From positions 30,202 to 94,201 of the forward strand of contig JAEXNA010000208.1 in the NCBI GenBank assembly GCA_023447635.1: 64,000 bases of DNA, written 5' to 3'. Shown piece by piece: positions 40,843 through 49,748 of this stretch. The notes under the pieces are model-generated. The model was not told the origin of the DNA and did no database searches. It was given only the letters and a program-made list of their open reading frames with translations. A program made the position numbers and the translations under genes. Each line of letters begins with the position of its first letter. Position 1 is the first letter of the stretch. This DNA is from Vulcanimicrobiota bacterium (GTDB lineage: Bacteria > Vulcanimicrobiota > Xenobia > Xenobiales > JADMJV01).

Positions 40843-42504
40843 GTGAATCGCCGATACCGAAAGCTTAGGGCCCACGGCCTGGCCGCCTTCTTGCTGGCCA
40901 CCCTGACCCAGGGGGGAGCCTTCGCGCAGGGCGGCCCCGCCAAACCCGTCAAGAGCGAGCCCGCCTCCGTGGGCCAGCCTCCGGCCGCCCAACCGCCCGC
41001 CACCGGGGCCCCGCTTCCCGAGGCCGAGGCGATCCGCGAAACCATGCGCGATCCTCAGCTGGCGCCGGCCACCAAGACCCTGCGCGACCTGGGGCTGCCG
41101 ACCGAGCGTCTCAGCATGGACCTCGCCCTGCGGCGCGCCCTGGCCAACCACCCCGACCTGAAGGTGGCGATGGCCAACATCGAGTCGCAAGAGTTCGCCG
41201 CCGTGGGCGCCACCGCCAACCGCTACCCCTCCTTCAGCTTCAACGCCTCGGCGGGCCAGAGCGGGTCGACCGGTCAGCTGGGCGGTATCGACGTGATCCG
41301 CACCGGAATCCAGCGCAGCTACGGCTTTGGTATCAGCCTGAATCAGCAGCTTCTGGACTTTGGCCGGACCCGCTACCGGATCAAGATCGCTGAACTCGAA
41401 CTGGCGGCCACCCGCCTGAACTATCTGCGCATCCGCCAGAACGTGATCAACAATGTGGTCCAGGCCTACTTCAACTTGCTACGGGAAGCTCAGGGGATCG
41501 AAGTGGCCCTGGCCAACGTCGCTAACGCCGAGCTGCTGGTGGGCCAGGCCCGGGGCTTCTTAGAGGCCGGGACGCGGGCCAAGATCGAGCTTATCCGAGC
41601 CGAAGCCGCGCTGGCCAACGCGAAATTTCTGCTGGTTCAAGCGCAGGGCGGCTACGGGCGGGCCCTGGCCACCCTGGCCACCGCTCTAGGCGAAGACCAA
41701 CTGCCGCGCGAGATGCCCGAGCCGTTTGCCCTGAATCTGCCCGACTGGGATGTCGATGAGGTGCGCGAGATGGCGCGTCGCCAGCGTCCCGACATGGTCG
41801 CTCAGGGCGTCCGCGTAGCCCAGGCCGAAGCGCGCGTGCGAGCGGCCAAGGCCGAATACTTCCCCATCATCTCGGCGGGTGCCGGCTACAACTGGAGCGA
41901 CAGCGTCTTTCCGCCAGTCAACACCTCGTACAACGTGGGCGTCCAGCTCAGCGTCCCGCTGATCAACGAGCCGGCGCTGTCGTCGGCCGTGGGCTCGGCC
42001 GAAGCGGACTTCAAAGCCGCCGGAGCCACTTTAGAGTCGACCGAACTCAACGTGGTCGAAGAGGCCACCGCCGCCCTCTACACCCTGCGAGAAGCGGTCG
42101 GCAGTTCAGAGTCGGCTAGCGAGGGCCTGCGAGCTGCGGAAGAGACGTTCCGTCTGGCCACCGAGCGTTACCGGGTGGGAGTGGGGAACTCTCTGGAGGT
42201 TTCCGACGCCCAGCGAGCCCTGGTCGAGGCGCGCTCTCTCGAGCTTCAAGCGCGCTACAACGTACAGACCGCGATCGGCAACCTGCTGCTGACTACCGGT
42301 CAGCTCGATGGTCAGGCCGTGCTGAGCCAGGACCTGCGCCTGGACCCGATCTACGACATCCCCGCCGAAGTGATCCCGGAAGAAGCGCAGCCGCCCCGCC
42401 CCAAGGACGCTGTGGAAGAGGTTCCTCTGCCCGAGAAGCAGCGCGTGGAAGATCTGCCTTCCCCCGAATTAAACAAGGCTAAACCTGTTCCTCAAAACAG
42501 CTAG
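40843..42504 (+). CDS. tolC: TolC-family outer-membrane efflux protein
   Basis: 553 residues. GTG 40843 opens a signal peptide (AHGLAAFLLATLTQGGAFAQ) and is the best start: the nearby ATG 40835 runs into TGA after three codons. The strong AAGGAGGAG at 40808 lies too far upstream to serve it. After a Pro/Ala linker, two OEP repeats follow: DLALRRALANHPDLKVAMANIESQEF with LLDFGRTRYRIKIAELELAATRLNYLRIRQNVINNVVQAYFNLL, and later MVAQGVRVAQAEARVRAAKAEYFPIISAGAGYNW with LEVSDAQRALVEARSLELQARYNVQTAIGNLL. It should form a trimeric channel-tunnel used by the MacA/HlyD adaptors. The C-terminal ~60 residues are Pro/Glu/Lys-rich. Gene symbol reflects family, not orthology. Confidence 0.9.
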   Translation: MNRRYRKLRAHGLAAFLLATLTQGGAFAQGGPAKPVKSEPASVGQPPAAQPPATGAPLPEAEAIRETMRDPQLAPATKTLRDLGLPTERLSMDLALRRALANHPDLKVAMANIESQEFAAVGATANRYPSFSFNASAGQSGSTGQLGGIDVIRTGIQRSYGFGISLNQQLLDFGRTRYRIKIAELELAATRLNYLRIRQNVINNVVQAYFNLLREAQGIEVALANVANAELLVGQARGFLEAGTRAKIELIRAEAALANAKFLLVQAQGGYGRALATLATALGEDQLPREMPEPFALNLPDWDVDEVREMARRQRPDMVAQGVRVAQAEARVRAAKAEYFPIISAGAGYNWSDSVFPPVNTSYNVGVQLSVPLINEPALSSAVGSAEADFKAAGATLESTELNVVEEATAALYTLREAVGSSESASEGLRAAEETFRLATERYRVGVGNSLEVSDAQRALVEARSLELQARYNVQTAIGNLLLTTGQLDGQAVLSQDLRLDPIYDIPAEVIPEEAQPPRPKDAVEEVPLPEKQRVEDLPSPELNKAKPVPQNS

Positions 42505-42583
42505 AGGCGACCCTCGCCGAAACGTCGAAAAAGAATTTTGAGCCCGGAAACATGTTTTTCACATCTTTTTCAGAGGCTCTCGG

Positions 42584-42589
42584 TATTAT
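42584..42589 (+). promoter_or_regulatory. Possible -10 element before the subtilase gene
   Basis: TATTAT about 36 bases before the GTG start, inside an A/T-richer stretch (42541-42600) that contrasts with the flanking high-GC DNA. No -35 hexamer at standard spacing, so it is a weak call. Confidence 0.35.
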
Positions 42590-42624
42590 GACCTTGCTAA
42601 CCGAATATTGGAGGACTCGCCCCC

Positions 42625-44376
42625 GTGAACATCAACAACACCCCCCAGCAACTGAAACCGCGCGTATTCCCTAAACCCGCGGCCGCCAAGGGCAACGGCT
42701 ATATCATCATGCCGCCCGAGGACAACAAACTTTTCAAATCCGGAGTGGAAACGCCCAATCTGGATACCTTTGGGGTGGTCAAAAAAGAAGAGCTCAGCAT
42801 TCTCGGGGGCTATCTCGCCGAGCTCACTCCGGACCAGGTGAAAGACCTGGAAAAGCAAGGCTTCAGCGTTTTCAAGGATGAGGTCAATCAGTACCTCCCC
42901 AGCAACCAGGTCAGCGACCTGAACGTCGTCGTCGACGCCGCCTTCACCGCCGCCACCAAAGAAGGCGCGGCCAAGAAGAAAAAAGAGAAGACCCCGGTCG
43001 AAGAGACCCCCGACCCTTATCAGGGCAAGAGCAACTTCGTTCCTCGTCCCGAACTCGAAGGTCCTCGCTTCAACTCTCCCATCGAACAGGCCGCGCGCGG
43101 CAAGGGTGTCACCATCGCCGTACTCGACTCGGGCGTGGCTCCTCACCCCGACTTCGGCAACCGCCTGCTTGGCCAGATCGACTTCGTCAACGGACGTAGC
43201 CTCCCTTACGACGACAACGGACACGGCACCCACGTGGCCGGCTGCGCCGCTGGCGACGGCTCGATCGACGCTCGCTACGCCGGCCCCGCTCAGGAAGCCA
43301 ACATCCTCTCGATGAAGGTTCTCTCGGGCTCCGGCTCCGGCGCCACCTCGGGCATCGTCAAGGCCATCCAGACCGCCGTCGAGATGAAGGAAGACCTGAA
43401 CATCCGCGTCATCAATATGTCGCTGGGTGGACCGGCCTCCAAGAACGGCGAAAAAGATCCCATCAACATGGCTATCAAGGCCGCCAAAGAAGCCGGTATC
43501 ACCGTTGTGGTGGCCGCCGGTAACGAAGGTCCGGACCCCGGCACCGTCGGCAGCCCTGGGAACTCGCTGAACGCCATCACCGTGGGCGCTCTCGACGACA
43601 AGAACACCGCCGACCGCTCCGACGACATCCCGGCTTCTTTCTCCAGCCGCGGACCCACCCCCGACGGCGACATCAAGCCCGACGTGATGGCACCCGGTGT
43701 CAGCATCATGGCTGCTCTCTCGATGCAGTCCGAAACCTACGAAAGCGCCGAGTCGTCGGCCGCTGTCCACAAGGTCATCCAGGCCTTCGACAACATGCCT
43801 TTCGCCGTACTGCAGCAGCAGCCGAACGAACTGTTCGCTGCCGCCGGCATCGGACCGGGCACGGCCGAGAAGCTCAAGCTCAGCGAAGAGATCTCGGACG
43901 TCATCTTCACCAAGCTGCTGGAAGCCACGTCGCGCACCCCGCTCGAGGAGCACGGCGCCTACGTCGGTCTCCCCGGCACCTCGATGGCCACCCCCATCGT
44001 AGCCGGAATCGCCGCCTCGATGATCGGAGCCAACCCCGACCTGACCCCCGACCACGTGCAGAACATCCTGGTCAGCACCGCCGAGAAGCTGCCTGACGGA
44101 CGCCTGGGACCGAACACCCAGGGCGCCGGCGCAGTCAACGCCAAGAACGCTATCCTCGCTGCCCTGCAGACCGAGGTAGAGAAGCCCGCCGTCTCCGAAG
44201 AAGAGCTGCTGGCCAAGTTCCTGGAAGAGAGCGGCGTGAGCCTGGAAGACCTGCTCAAGGAGATCCCCGCCGAAGAGGGTGGAGACGCCCCCAAGGCCGA
44301 GGAGCCCAAGTCGGAAGCTCCTAAAGAGACCAAGCCTAAGAAGAAGGCGCCCCGCAAAAACAAGGGCGTCGCTTAA
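42625..44376 (+). CDS. Subtilisin-like (S8) protease without signal peptide
   Basis: 583 residues. GTG 42625 follows GGAGG by 10 bases. Residues ~55-92 resemble an I9 propeptide (YLAELTPDQVKDLEKQGFSVFKDEVNQYLP). The catalytic domain has Asp168 (AVLDSGVAPHPDF), His200 (NGHGTHVAG), oxyanion Asn300 (VAAGNEG) and Ser453 (GTSMATPIVAG), all intact. An ~80-residue insertion (about 365-448) lies between the SSRGPTPDGDIKPDVMAPG loop and the Ser motif. It contains IGPGTAEKL, which looks like a helix-hairpin-helix turn. The C-terminal 60 residues are Glu/Lys/Pro/Ala-rich. There is no Sec or Tat signal or lipobox, so it is either intracellular or exported by another route. Codons are strongly biased (C-ending), suggesting high expression. 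It is monocistronic with a strong terminator. Confidence 0.92.
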   Translation: MNINNTPQQLKPRVFPKPAAAKGNGYIIMPPEDNKLFKSGVETPNLDTFGVVKKEELSILGGYLAELTPDQVKDLEKQGFSVFKDEVNQYLPSNQVSDLNVVVDAAFTAATKEGAAKKKKEKTPVEETPDPYQGKSNFVPRPELEGPRFNSPIEQAARGKGVTIAVLDSGVAPHPDFGNRLLGQIDFVNGRSLPYDDNGHGTHVAGCAAGDGSIDARYAGPAQEANILSMKVLSGSGSGATSGIVKAIQTAVEMKEDLNIRVINMSLGGPASKNGEKDPINMAIKAAKEAGITVVVAAGNEGPDPGTVGSPGNSLNAITVGALDDKNTADRSDDIPASFSSRGPTPDGDIKPDVMAPGVSIMAALSMQSETYESAESSAAVHKVIQAFDNMPFAVLQQQPNELFAAAGIGPGTAEKLKLSEEISDVIFTKLLEATSRTPLEEHGAYVGLPGTSMATPIVAGIAASMIGANPDLTPDHVQNILVSTAEKLPDGRLGPNTQGAGAVNAKNAILAALQTEVEKPAVSEEELLAKFLEESGVSLEDLLKEIPAEEGGDAPKAEEPKSEAPKETKPKKKAPRKNKGVA

Positions 44377-44395
44377 AGGCCACGGTTAGCAAAAG

Positions 44396-44425
44396 AGACC
44401 CTCATTTCGGTGAGGGTCTTTTTTT
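44396..44425 (+). terminator. Rho-independent terminator of the subtilase gene
   Basis: 9-bp perfect stem AGACCCTCA/TGAGGGTCT with a 6-base loop (TTTCGG) and a following run of T residues, 20 bases after the stop codon. Confidence 0.93.
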
Positions 44426-44537
44426 ATGGGTTCGCCGAAAACCGGACGCTGCGCCAACCGGTCCCATCGGCCCGACGGACGAATCGCGAGCTTCGGGCGG
44501 AAGGGGCTTTCCCGTCGCTGAAGAGAAGGGGCAAGAC

Positions 44538-45047
44538 ATGAGCAACGAACTCGAAGACAAGAGCCGCTTCTCCCTGTTTGCCTACGGGTCGCTTCGCACC
44601 AACGGCGAGCACCACGACCTCGTTGCCCCCTATCTGGAACAGGCCCAGAAGGCTATGCTTCCCGGCAGCATCCACCGCCGCTCCGACAACTACTGGACCG
44701 TACGCGAAGTGCGCGGATGTTGGACCGGAAGCATGAACTGGTCGGCTGACATTTCGCGACTAGCCTCGACCACCGGCATCGGCCGGGTGTTCCACGAATT
44801 CGACATCCACGACGAACCGATGGTCGAAGGGGAGGTGCTCTATCTGAAGGGCGGCGCCAAACTGCTCCAGCGCCTGGACGAATTCGAAGGGTTCAGAGGC
44901 GACCCCGAAACCGCCGACAACGAATACCTGCGCGTGGCCGTGCGGGTCAGCCTGGGCGCCCATAACCACCCCTGCTTCTGCTATGTCGACGCCCGTCAGG
45001 ACGCCGACCAGCCCGAAGGCAAAGTCGGAAAGTTCCTGGAACTGTAG
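44538..45047 (+). CDS. Gamma-glutamylcyclotransferase-like (AIG2/GGCT fold) protein
   Basis: 169 residues, ATG 44538 with an A/G-rich upstream region (GAAGAGAAGGGGCAAGAC). Signature features: FAYGSLRTNGEHHDL near the N-terminus (the YGSL substrate loop), GEVLYLKGGAKLLQRLDEFEGF with the catalytic Glu in DEFEG, and YLRVAVRVSL following. Family members cyclise gamma-glutamyl amines or peptides to 5-oxoproline, or act on other gamma-glutamyl amides. An insertion of ~25 residues (NWSADISRLASTTGIGRVFHEFD) is longer than in minimal members. Probably cytoplasmic. Substrate unknown. It stands alone between the subtilase terminator and the porin gene. Confidence 0.82.
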   Translation: MSNELEDKSRFSLFAYGSLRTNGEHHDLVAPYLEQAQKAMLPGSIHRRSDNYWTVREVRGCWTGSMNWSADISRLASTTGIGRVFHEFDIHDEPMVEGEVLYLKGGAKLLQRLDEFEGFRGDPETADNEYLRVAVRVSLGAHNHPCFCYVDARQDADQPEGKVGKFLEL

Positions 45048-45135
45048 CGCCGGATTCGCGTCGAGGCATCGGCTTCCGATTCAAATTTGTCTGAGAAGCA
45101 AGGACTGAAGCGTCAGCAGGGGAAAGCGCGCCCCC

Positions 45136-47655
45136 ATGCGCTCCCGCCTGCTTCTCCTGGCCGTGCTGTGCCTCGGTGCCTCCGCCTTTGCTGCTCCCCT
45201 CTTCCCGGACATCCCTGACGCCCACTGGGCGGGGGACGCCGTGGCCAACCTGGCCCGAGCCGGCCTGGTCGAAGGCTACCCTGACGGCACCTTCAAAGGC
45301 GACCGCTCCATCTCGCGCTGGGAACTTGCGATGATCGTGGCCCGTGCGCTGCAAGCTCACGAGACCGCCTCGACCACCTTTGCCAGCGGGGCGGACCTGG
45401 CCGAACTGCAGCGACTGGCCGACGTCCTGCGCCCCGAGCTCGAAGCGCTGGGAGTGCGAGTGTCCAGTCTGGAAGGGAGCGTGAATCGGCTGGAGAGTCG
45501 GGTGACCGAACTCGAGCGCATCTCGTACTACGGCTACCTGGAAAGCCGCGTGACTATACAGAGCTTTCGCAACGACGGCGCTCCCGACAACAGCGCGGGC
45601 GGACCCGGCGCCGTCAACGGCGCTATCCCCTATCTGAACTACAACTCGCTGGTCGGCACCTCCGTGGCCGCCCCCTGGCGCCCCCAGGTGCAGGGCGTCA
45701 TCCCGGTGGTCGACTACCGCATCGGACGCGCTCTGACCAACGGCACCGGCTTCTCCTCGCTGGCCGTGCTAGGGATGAAGATCAAGGTCAGCCCAACCCT
45801 TCGAGCGGGCGTCGAATTCGCCGGCTACTCGTCGGCCGGAGACCGCGTGGTCGACGCCTACTGGGGCGTCTCTGCCCCCTGGCTGTCGAACCCGCTGACC
45901 GCCCTGGCCCCCGACGGACAGTCGCTGAACAACGCCCCCTACACCCGCATGACGCTGGACAAAGTCTGGCTCGAGCACACGCCCAGCAAGACGCGGGTGA
46001 ACCTGGGCAACATCGAAGCCACCACCCTGGACAGCTTCGTGTTCGCCGGCCAGCCCAACATCGGCGTCTTTGGCCCCCGTCGCTGGCCCGGCTACGGCTT
46101 CCAGATCTTAGGGAAGGTTCCGGTGGGAGGGGACAGCGCTCTGAGCTACGAGGTGACCAACGGACGCTTCGGCAACGGGGTGCGCTTCGACGGGCAGTCG
46201 TATCAGAACAACGTCCTCTCCGGCAAACTGGCCTACGAGTTCCCGCGTGGTAAGGTGCAGGGCAACTTCTCCCGCATGATGGAAGAGGCCCCTTCCGGAG
46301 GCAACGCTCTGGGAGTAGGCTGGATCAACGGCATCAACGTGGCTTACGGCGCCTCTTCGGGCTGGGCCACCCGCCAGTGGGTCAACCCGCCGGGCTACTA
46401 CGTCGGGCAGGTCGGCCAGCCGGGAATCGGCATCCCGGGCAACACCGTCGACACCCGCCCCATCCCCGGCTGGAACGCCGCCAGCGACGACGCGGTCGGC
46501 TACGGAGCCGGCGCCGGTAACTACGGTCCGCAGAGTCAGAACAGCTACGGCCTGTCCGCCAACTATCGTATCCCGTTTGGGACAGACAAAAGCGACCTTC
46601 GCCTGGTCGCTGAACTGGGGCGCAGCGACTATCGCCCCAATCGCAACAGCGGCTACAACTCGCAGGGCGACATGCTGCGCCTGGCTGCCGACGCCCGCCT
46701 GTTCCAGGAGCACCTGGACCTGGGGGTCGAGTATCTGACGGTCGACCCCAACTATAACCCCGCCTCCTGGTCGGGCAACGTGACCGGCGTGCGGTTCGCG
46801 ACCAACTACAACTTCACCGGCACTTTCCATCTGCACGACTTCAACAAGTACCCCCATAACCGGGAGGGTTGGAGAGGCCGAGCCAAGCTGAACCTGCTGG
46901 AGAAGCGGGCGACCTTGTGGGCCGAGGGGTCGTTCTTGCAGCAGACGCGCACTTCGCTCTACGACGTGCGGGTCACCCCCGGGGCGCTGGGCGCGGGGAC
47001 GCCCACCGGGTCGGTGCTGGGCTTTGCTCCCGGCTTTGTCGACACCGTGTTCTCTGGCTACGCTTCGCCTCTGATGTACGGAGCCAACAGTCGCTCGTCG
47101 TTCACGGCCGACCTGGCGCCGCTAGAAGACCCGCGCGGCTACCAGAACGACTTTCTGGTGGGCGCCTCTTACGCCTGGCCGAACGACGGCCTGAAGCTGA
47201 CCGGTTCGTTCCAACGCTTTGACTTCCGTCGCGACAGCGCACTGTCGGCGGCCCAGGGCGGAAGTCAGAACCTTGTCGATCTGGACTGCGACTGGCTGAC
47301 CTTTTCGGCCAGTTTCCCGGTGACGTCGAAAGTGCGCGGCTTTGCCGGGCTCGACATGGTCACCACCAGCGGGCATCACGACCCGGCCGGCTTGTTCAAT
47401 GGGTACGCCCTGATCACCGGTTCGACCGACTTCGTCAACGTCGACTCGCGCCAGATCATCCCCAATCTGGGGCTCGACTGGAAGGTCGCCGAGAACACCG
47501 ACTTCAACCTGACCATGCGCTACTACGACACCGAGGACCGCGTCTCTCCGTCCGTGGTAGCGGGCAACTCGGCGCTGGGCCAGACCGGTTCGACCGTGCA
47601 CCCGTTCAACTGGTCTGGCCTGCAGTTGACCTCGCAGTTCCAACTGCGGTTCTAG
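45136..47655 (+). CDS. SLH-domain outer-membrane porin
   Basis: 839 residues. ATG 45136 starts a Sec signal peptide (LLLLAVLCLGASAFAA). Residues ~22-72 are one SLH domain (FPDIPDAHWAGDAVANLARAGLVEGYPDGTFKGDRSISRWELAMIVARAL), the module that binds secondary cell-wall polymer or pyruvylated/polyaminated peptidoglycan. Residues ~90-130 are a coiled coil (LEALGVRVSSLEGSVNRLESRVTELERI). From ~132 to the end is a long beta-barrel with alternating aromatic strands, ending SQFQLRF with the terminal Phe read by the BAM machinery. This is the OmpM/SlpA-like architecture that ties the outer membrane to peptidoglycan in SLH-porin diderms. A methyltransferase gene follows after six bases. Confidence 0.92.
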   Translation: MRSRLLLLAVLCLGASAFAAPLFPDIPDAHWAGDAVANLARAGLVEGYPDGTFKGDRSISRWELAMIVARALQAHETASTTFASGADLAELQRLADVLRPELEALGVRVSSLEGSVNRLESRVTELERISYYGYLESRVTIQSFRNDGAPDNSAGGPGAVNGAIPYLNYNSLVGTSVAAPWRPQVQGVIPVVDYRIGRALTNGTGFSSLAVLGMKIKVSPTLRAGVEFAGYSSAGDRVVDAYWGVSAPWLSNPLTALAPDGQSLNNAPYTRMTLDKVWLEHTPSKTRVNLGNIEATTLDSFVFAGQPNIGVFGPRRWPGYGFQILGKVPVGGDSALSYEVTNGRFGNGVRFDGQSYQNNVLSGKLAYEFPRGKVQGNFSRMMEEAPSGGNALGVGWINGINVAYGASSGWATRQWVNPPGYYVGQVGQPGIGIPGNTVDTRPIPGWNAASDDAVGYGAGAGNYGPQSQNSYGLSANYRIPFGTDKSDLRLVAELGRSDYRPNRNSGYNSQGDMLRLAADARLFQEHLDLGVEYLTVDPNYNPASWSGNVTGVRFATNYNFTGTFHLHDFNKYPHNREGWRGRAKLNLLEKRATLWAEGSFLQQTRTSLYDVRVTPGALGAGTPTGSVLGFAPGFVDTVFSGYASPLMYGANSRSSFTADLAPLEDPRGYQNDFLVGASYAWPNDGLKLTGSFQRFDFRRDSALSAAQGGSQNLVDLDCDWLTFSASFPVTSKVRGFAGLDMVTTSGHHDPAGLFNGYALITGSTDFVNVDSRQIIPNLGLDWKVAENTDFNLTMRYYDTEDRVSPSVVAGNSALGQTGSTVHPFNWSGLQLTSQFQLRF

Positions 47656-47661
47656 AATCTT

Positions 47662-48459
47662 ATGGAGAGCACGGACGAGGTCTACCACTTCTGGAACAAC
47701 GTGTACGACTGGTCGCGCTATCAGGGCGACGAATGGTCGGCTCGCTGGGGCGGCCCGGACGTGCAATGGTTCTGGTCGATCTACCCTCGCATCCGCCAGC
47801 ATCTTCCGGCCGGGACGGTGTTAGAGATCGGCCCCGGACACGGAAGGTGGAGCCGCTACCTGCGCGAGCACTGCCAGCACCTGATCCTGGTCGACCTTTC
47901 CGAACGCTGCATCCATGCATGCCGTGAGCGACTTGGAGAAGAAGGCGTGAGCTACCGAGTCGGAGACGGTTTGAGCCTGCCGGGGGTGGAGGACGGAATG
48001 GTGGATTTCGTGTTCTCTTTCGAGTCGCTGGTACTGTCGGACCGAGTGGTGCTGTCGGCCTATCTGCGAGAGATCGAGCGCGTGCTGTCCCCCGAGGGGA
48101 CGGCGTTCTTGCACCATTCGAATCTGGGGGCCTACCCGCACTACTTCCGCTTCAAAGATATGGTTCCCAAAGCGTGGCGTCGACCGTTGAAACGCGCGGG
48201 CTGGCTGGACTACGACGAGATGCGGGCGCGCGACGTGACAGCAGACTGGTTCCGCGACGAGGCGGCTCGAGCGGGGCTGGTCTGCCGCTCGCAAGAGCTG
48301 GTCCCCTGGGGAGGCAAGCGGCTGATCGACGGCTTCTCCGTGCTGGGCCGAGGGCCCCAGGGGGCGGAGTGTCAGCGTTTTGAAAACCCCGGATTCATCG
48401 CGCGCGCTTACGAAATCCAGCGGCTTTCCAGGCTCTACGGGGAGGGTGTCCCGTGGTAA
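47662..48459 (+). CDS. SAM-dependent methyltransferase
   Basis: 265-residue class I methyltransferase. Motif I VLEIGPGHGRWSRYLREHC, motif II LILVDLSERCIHACRERL, motif III VSYRVGDGLSLPGVEDGMVDFVFSFESLVL, and the post-core strand FLHHSNLGAYPHYFRFKDMV. N-terminal EVYHFWNNVYDWSRYQGDEWSARWGG is Trp/Tyr-rich, as in methyltransferases of surface glycans or lipids. ATG 47662 is six bases after the porin stop and has no evident Shine-Dalgarno, suggesting translation coupled to the porin. The target may be a glycan or surface component, but this is inference from neighbourhood only. Confidence 0.82.
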   Translation: MESTDEVYHFWNNVYDWSRYQGDEWSARWGGPDVQWFWSIYPRIRQHLPAGTVLEIGPGHGRWSRYLREHCQHLILVDLSERCIHACRERLGEEGVSYRVGDGLSLPGVEDGMVDFVFSFESLVLSDRVVLSAYLREIERVLSPEGTAFLHHSNLGAYPHYFRFKDMVPKAWRRPLKRAGWLDYDEMRARDVTADWFRDEAARAGLVCRSQELVPWGGKRLIDGFSVLGRGPQGAECQRFENPGFIARAYEIQRLSRLYGEGVPW

Positions 48460-48468
48460 GCGCTCATG

Positions 48469-48504
48469 AAAAAAGGGGCCCACGCTCTGGCGGCGTGAGC
48501 CCTC
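48469..48504 (-). terminator. Leftward terminator downstream of the quinone oxidoreductase region
   Basis: Read leftward: GAGGGC, CACGC paired to GCGTG and GGGC to GCCC with one C-A mismatch, then TTTTTT at the end. The T-run exists only on this strand. It terminates either the gene at 48687 or the short transcript suggested at 48508-48581. Confidence 0.75.
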
Positions 48505-48507
48505 CAC

Positions 48508-48576
48508 TTAGAGGAAGCGGTCGAGGGAGATATTTCCGCGAGTGACTCTTTTGAGGGAGCCGCTCGTCTCGGCCAT
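48508..48576 (-). CDS. Possible 22-residue micro-ORF
   Basis: ATG to TAA encoding MAETSGSLKRVTRGNISLDRFL, lying directly before a strong leftward terminator. TATAGT (coding strand, at 48581-48586) is only a few bases upstream, so translation would be leaderless. There is no Shine-Dalgarno. It is too short to judge by composition; the alternative is a non-coding small RNA or no gene. Confidence 0.25.
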   Translation of the reverse strand: MAETSGSLKRVTRGNISLDRFL

Positions 48577-48686
48577 AGATAGACTATAGCGCGACGGATC
48601 GTGCCGTTCTGTGGGTTCGCCCACGGTGTGACCCGGCGCACGGTGTGAGCGCGCTCACTCCCCTGGGGGCGAGGCGCGATGGATGG

Positions 48687-49601
48687 CTAGGAGTGCCCGA
48701 AGGTGACCAGGATCAGCTTGCCTGCGGCGCCCGACTCGAGCACGTCGATGTGCGCTTGCGCCGCCTGAGCTAGCGGATAGGCCTTGCGGATGATGGGGCG
48801 CAGAGTGCCTTCTGTCAGCGCCAGGTTCAGACCGGCGTGAATCTCCTTGAGCTCTTCCGGGGTCGCGTTGCCCAACGACATGCCTTTGACCGTCAGGTCG
48901 CCGGTCATGGTCAGACGCGGGTCGATCTGGATCTCGCCTCGGTTCCCCACGATCACGATGGTGCCGCGCGGGCTGGCTTGCTCGAGGTCTTTCTGCAGGC
49001 CAGAGTTGGCCAGCATCTCGAGGATCACGTCGAACTTCCCCTCGGTCTCGTCGTGACCGCAAACTTCGTCGGCGCCTTGCTCCTTGACCAGCTTCTGCCC
49101 CTCAGGGCTGCTGGCCGTTCCGGCCACCCAGCAGCCGTGCCCTTTGGCCATCTGCAGCGCGGCCAGACCCACGGCACCGGAGGCGCCGCGGATCAGGACG
49201 CGCTGCCCCTTCTTGATCTGCCCTTTATGGAACAGAGCGTGGTAGGCGGTGCTGGCAGGCACGCCCAGCGCCGCGCCATCCTGGAAGCTACAGTTGTCGG
49301 GCAGCGAGTGAACCTGGTCGGGGCTGGCCAGGCACATCTCGGCGTAGCTTCCGGTCAGGCTGCGCGACAAATAGACTCTTTCGCCCGTTTTCACGTTGGT
49401 CCCGGCGCCGTCGCTGCCCGGGGTGTAGGGCAGATTGGGCAGCTTGGGATACTTGCCCGCTCGCAGATAGGTGTCGACGGGGTTCACCCCGATCGCCTCG
49501 AGCTTGATCAGGATCTGGTCACCGCTCGGAACAGGGTCAGGCAGCTGGACCAGCTGCAGCACTTCCGGCCCCCCGAATTGGCTCACGCGAATCGCTTTCA
49601 T
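48687..49601 (-). CDS. NADPH:quinone oxidoreductase / MDR-family dehydrogenase
   Basis: 304-residue medium-chain dehydrogenase of the zinc-free quinone oxidoreductase branch. Start MKAIRVSQFGGPEVLQL is the family's characteristic N-terminus, with ATG at 49601 (AAGG about 9 bases upstream). Cofactor-binding motif GASGAVGLAALQMAKG (AxxGxxG type) sits at ~138-153. The catalytic and structural zinc Cys sets of alcohol dehydrogenases are absent. YTPGSDGAG and ALGVPASTAYHALF are conserved. It reduces quinones or alpha,beta-unsaturated carbonyls using NADPH. It is a single gene running leftward to the hairpin at 48469-48504. Confidence 0.9.
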   Translation of the reverse strand: MKAIRVSQFGGPEVLQLVQLPDPVPSGDQILIKLEAIGVNPVDTYLRAGKYPKLPNLPYTPGSDGAGTNVKTGERVYLSRSLTGSYAEMCLASPDQVHSLPDNCSFQDGAALGVPASTAYHALFHKGQIKKGQRVLIRGASGAVGLAALQMAKGHGCWVAGTASSPEGQKLVKEQGADEVCGHDETEGKFDVILEMLANSGLQKDLEQASPRGTIVIVGNRGEIQIDPRLTMTGDLTVKGMSLGNATPEELKEIHAGLNLALTEGTLRPIIRKAYPLAQAAQAHIDVLESGAAGKLILVTFGHS

Positions 49602-49694
49602 AACGAGGCCTTCTGCTGCTCCCAAGCCTCACCCTCTCGCGCCCACCCGGTCGCTTTAGAAGCGCCTGCCGTAGGTCCAGACCGAGGTGTTCAA

Positions 49695-49734
49695 AGAAAG
49701 AAGCTCCTCCGGGGGGCCGAAAGAGCTTCTTTTC
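49695..49734 (-). terminator. Terminator of the transglycosylase gene
   Basis: 10-bp perfect stem AAAGAAGCTC/GAGCTTCTTT with a 16-base G-rich loop. It lies 15 bases after the leftward stop codon, with TTTCTTTG following on the leftward strand. It may also work rightward. Confidence 0.75.
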
Positions 49735-49748
49735 TGGTCGAATTCCGG

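Noticed and set aside
42586..44055. 489-codon leftward frame opposite the subtilase
   Set aside because: Shadow; catalytic triad motifs identify the plus-strand gene and its terminator matches.
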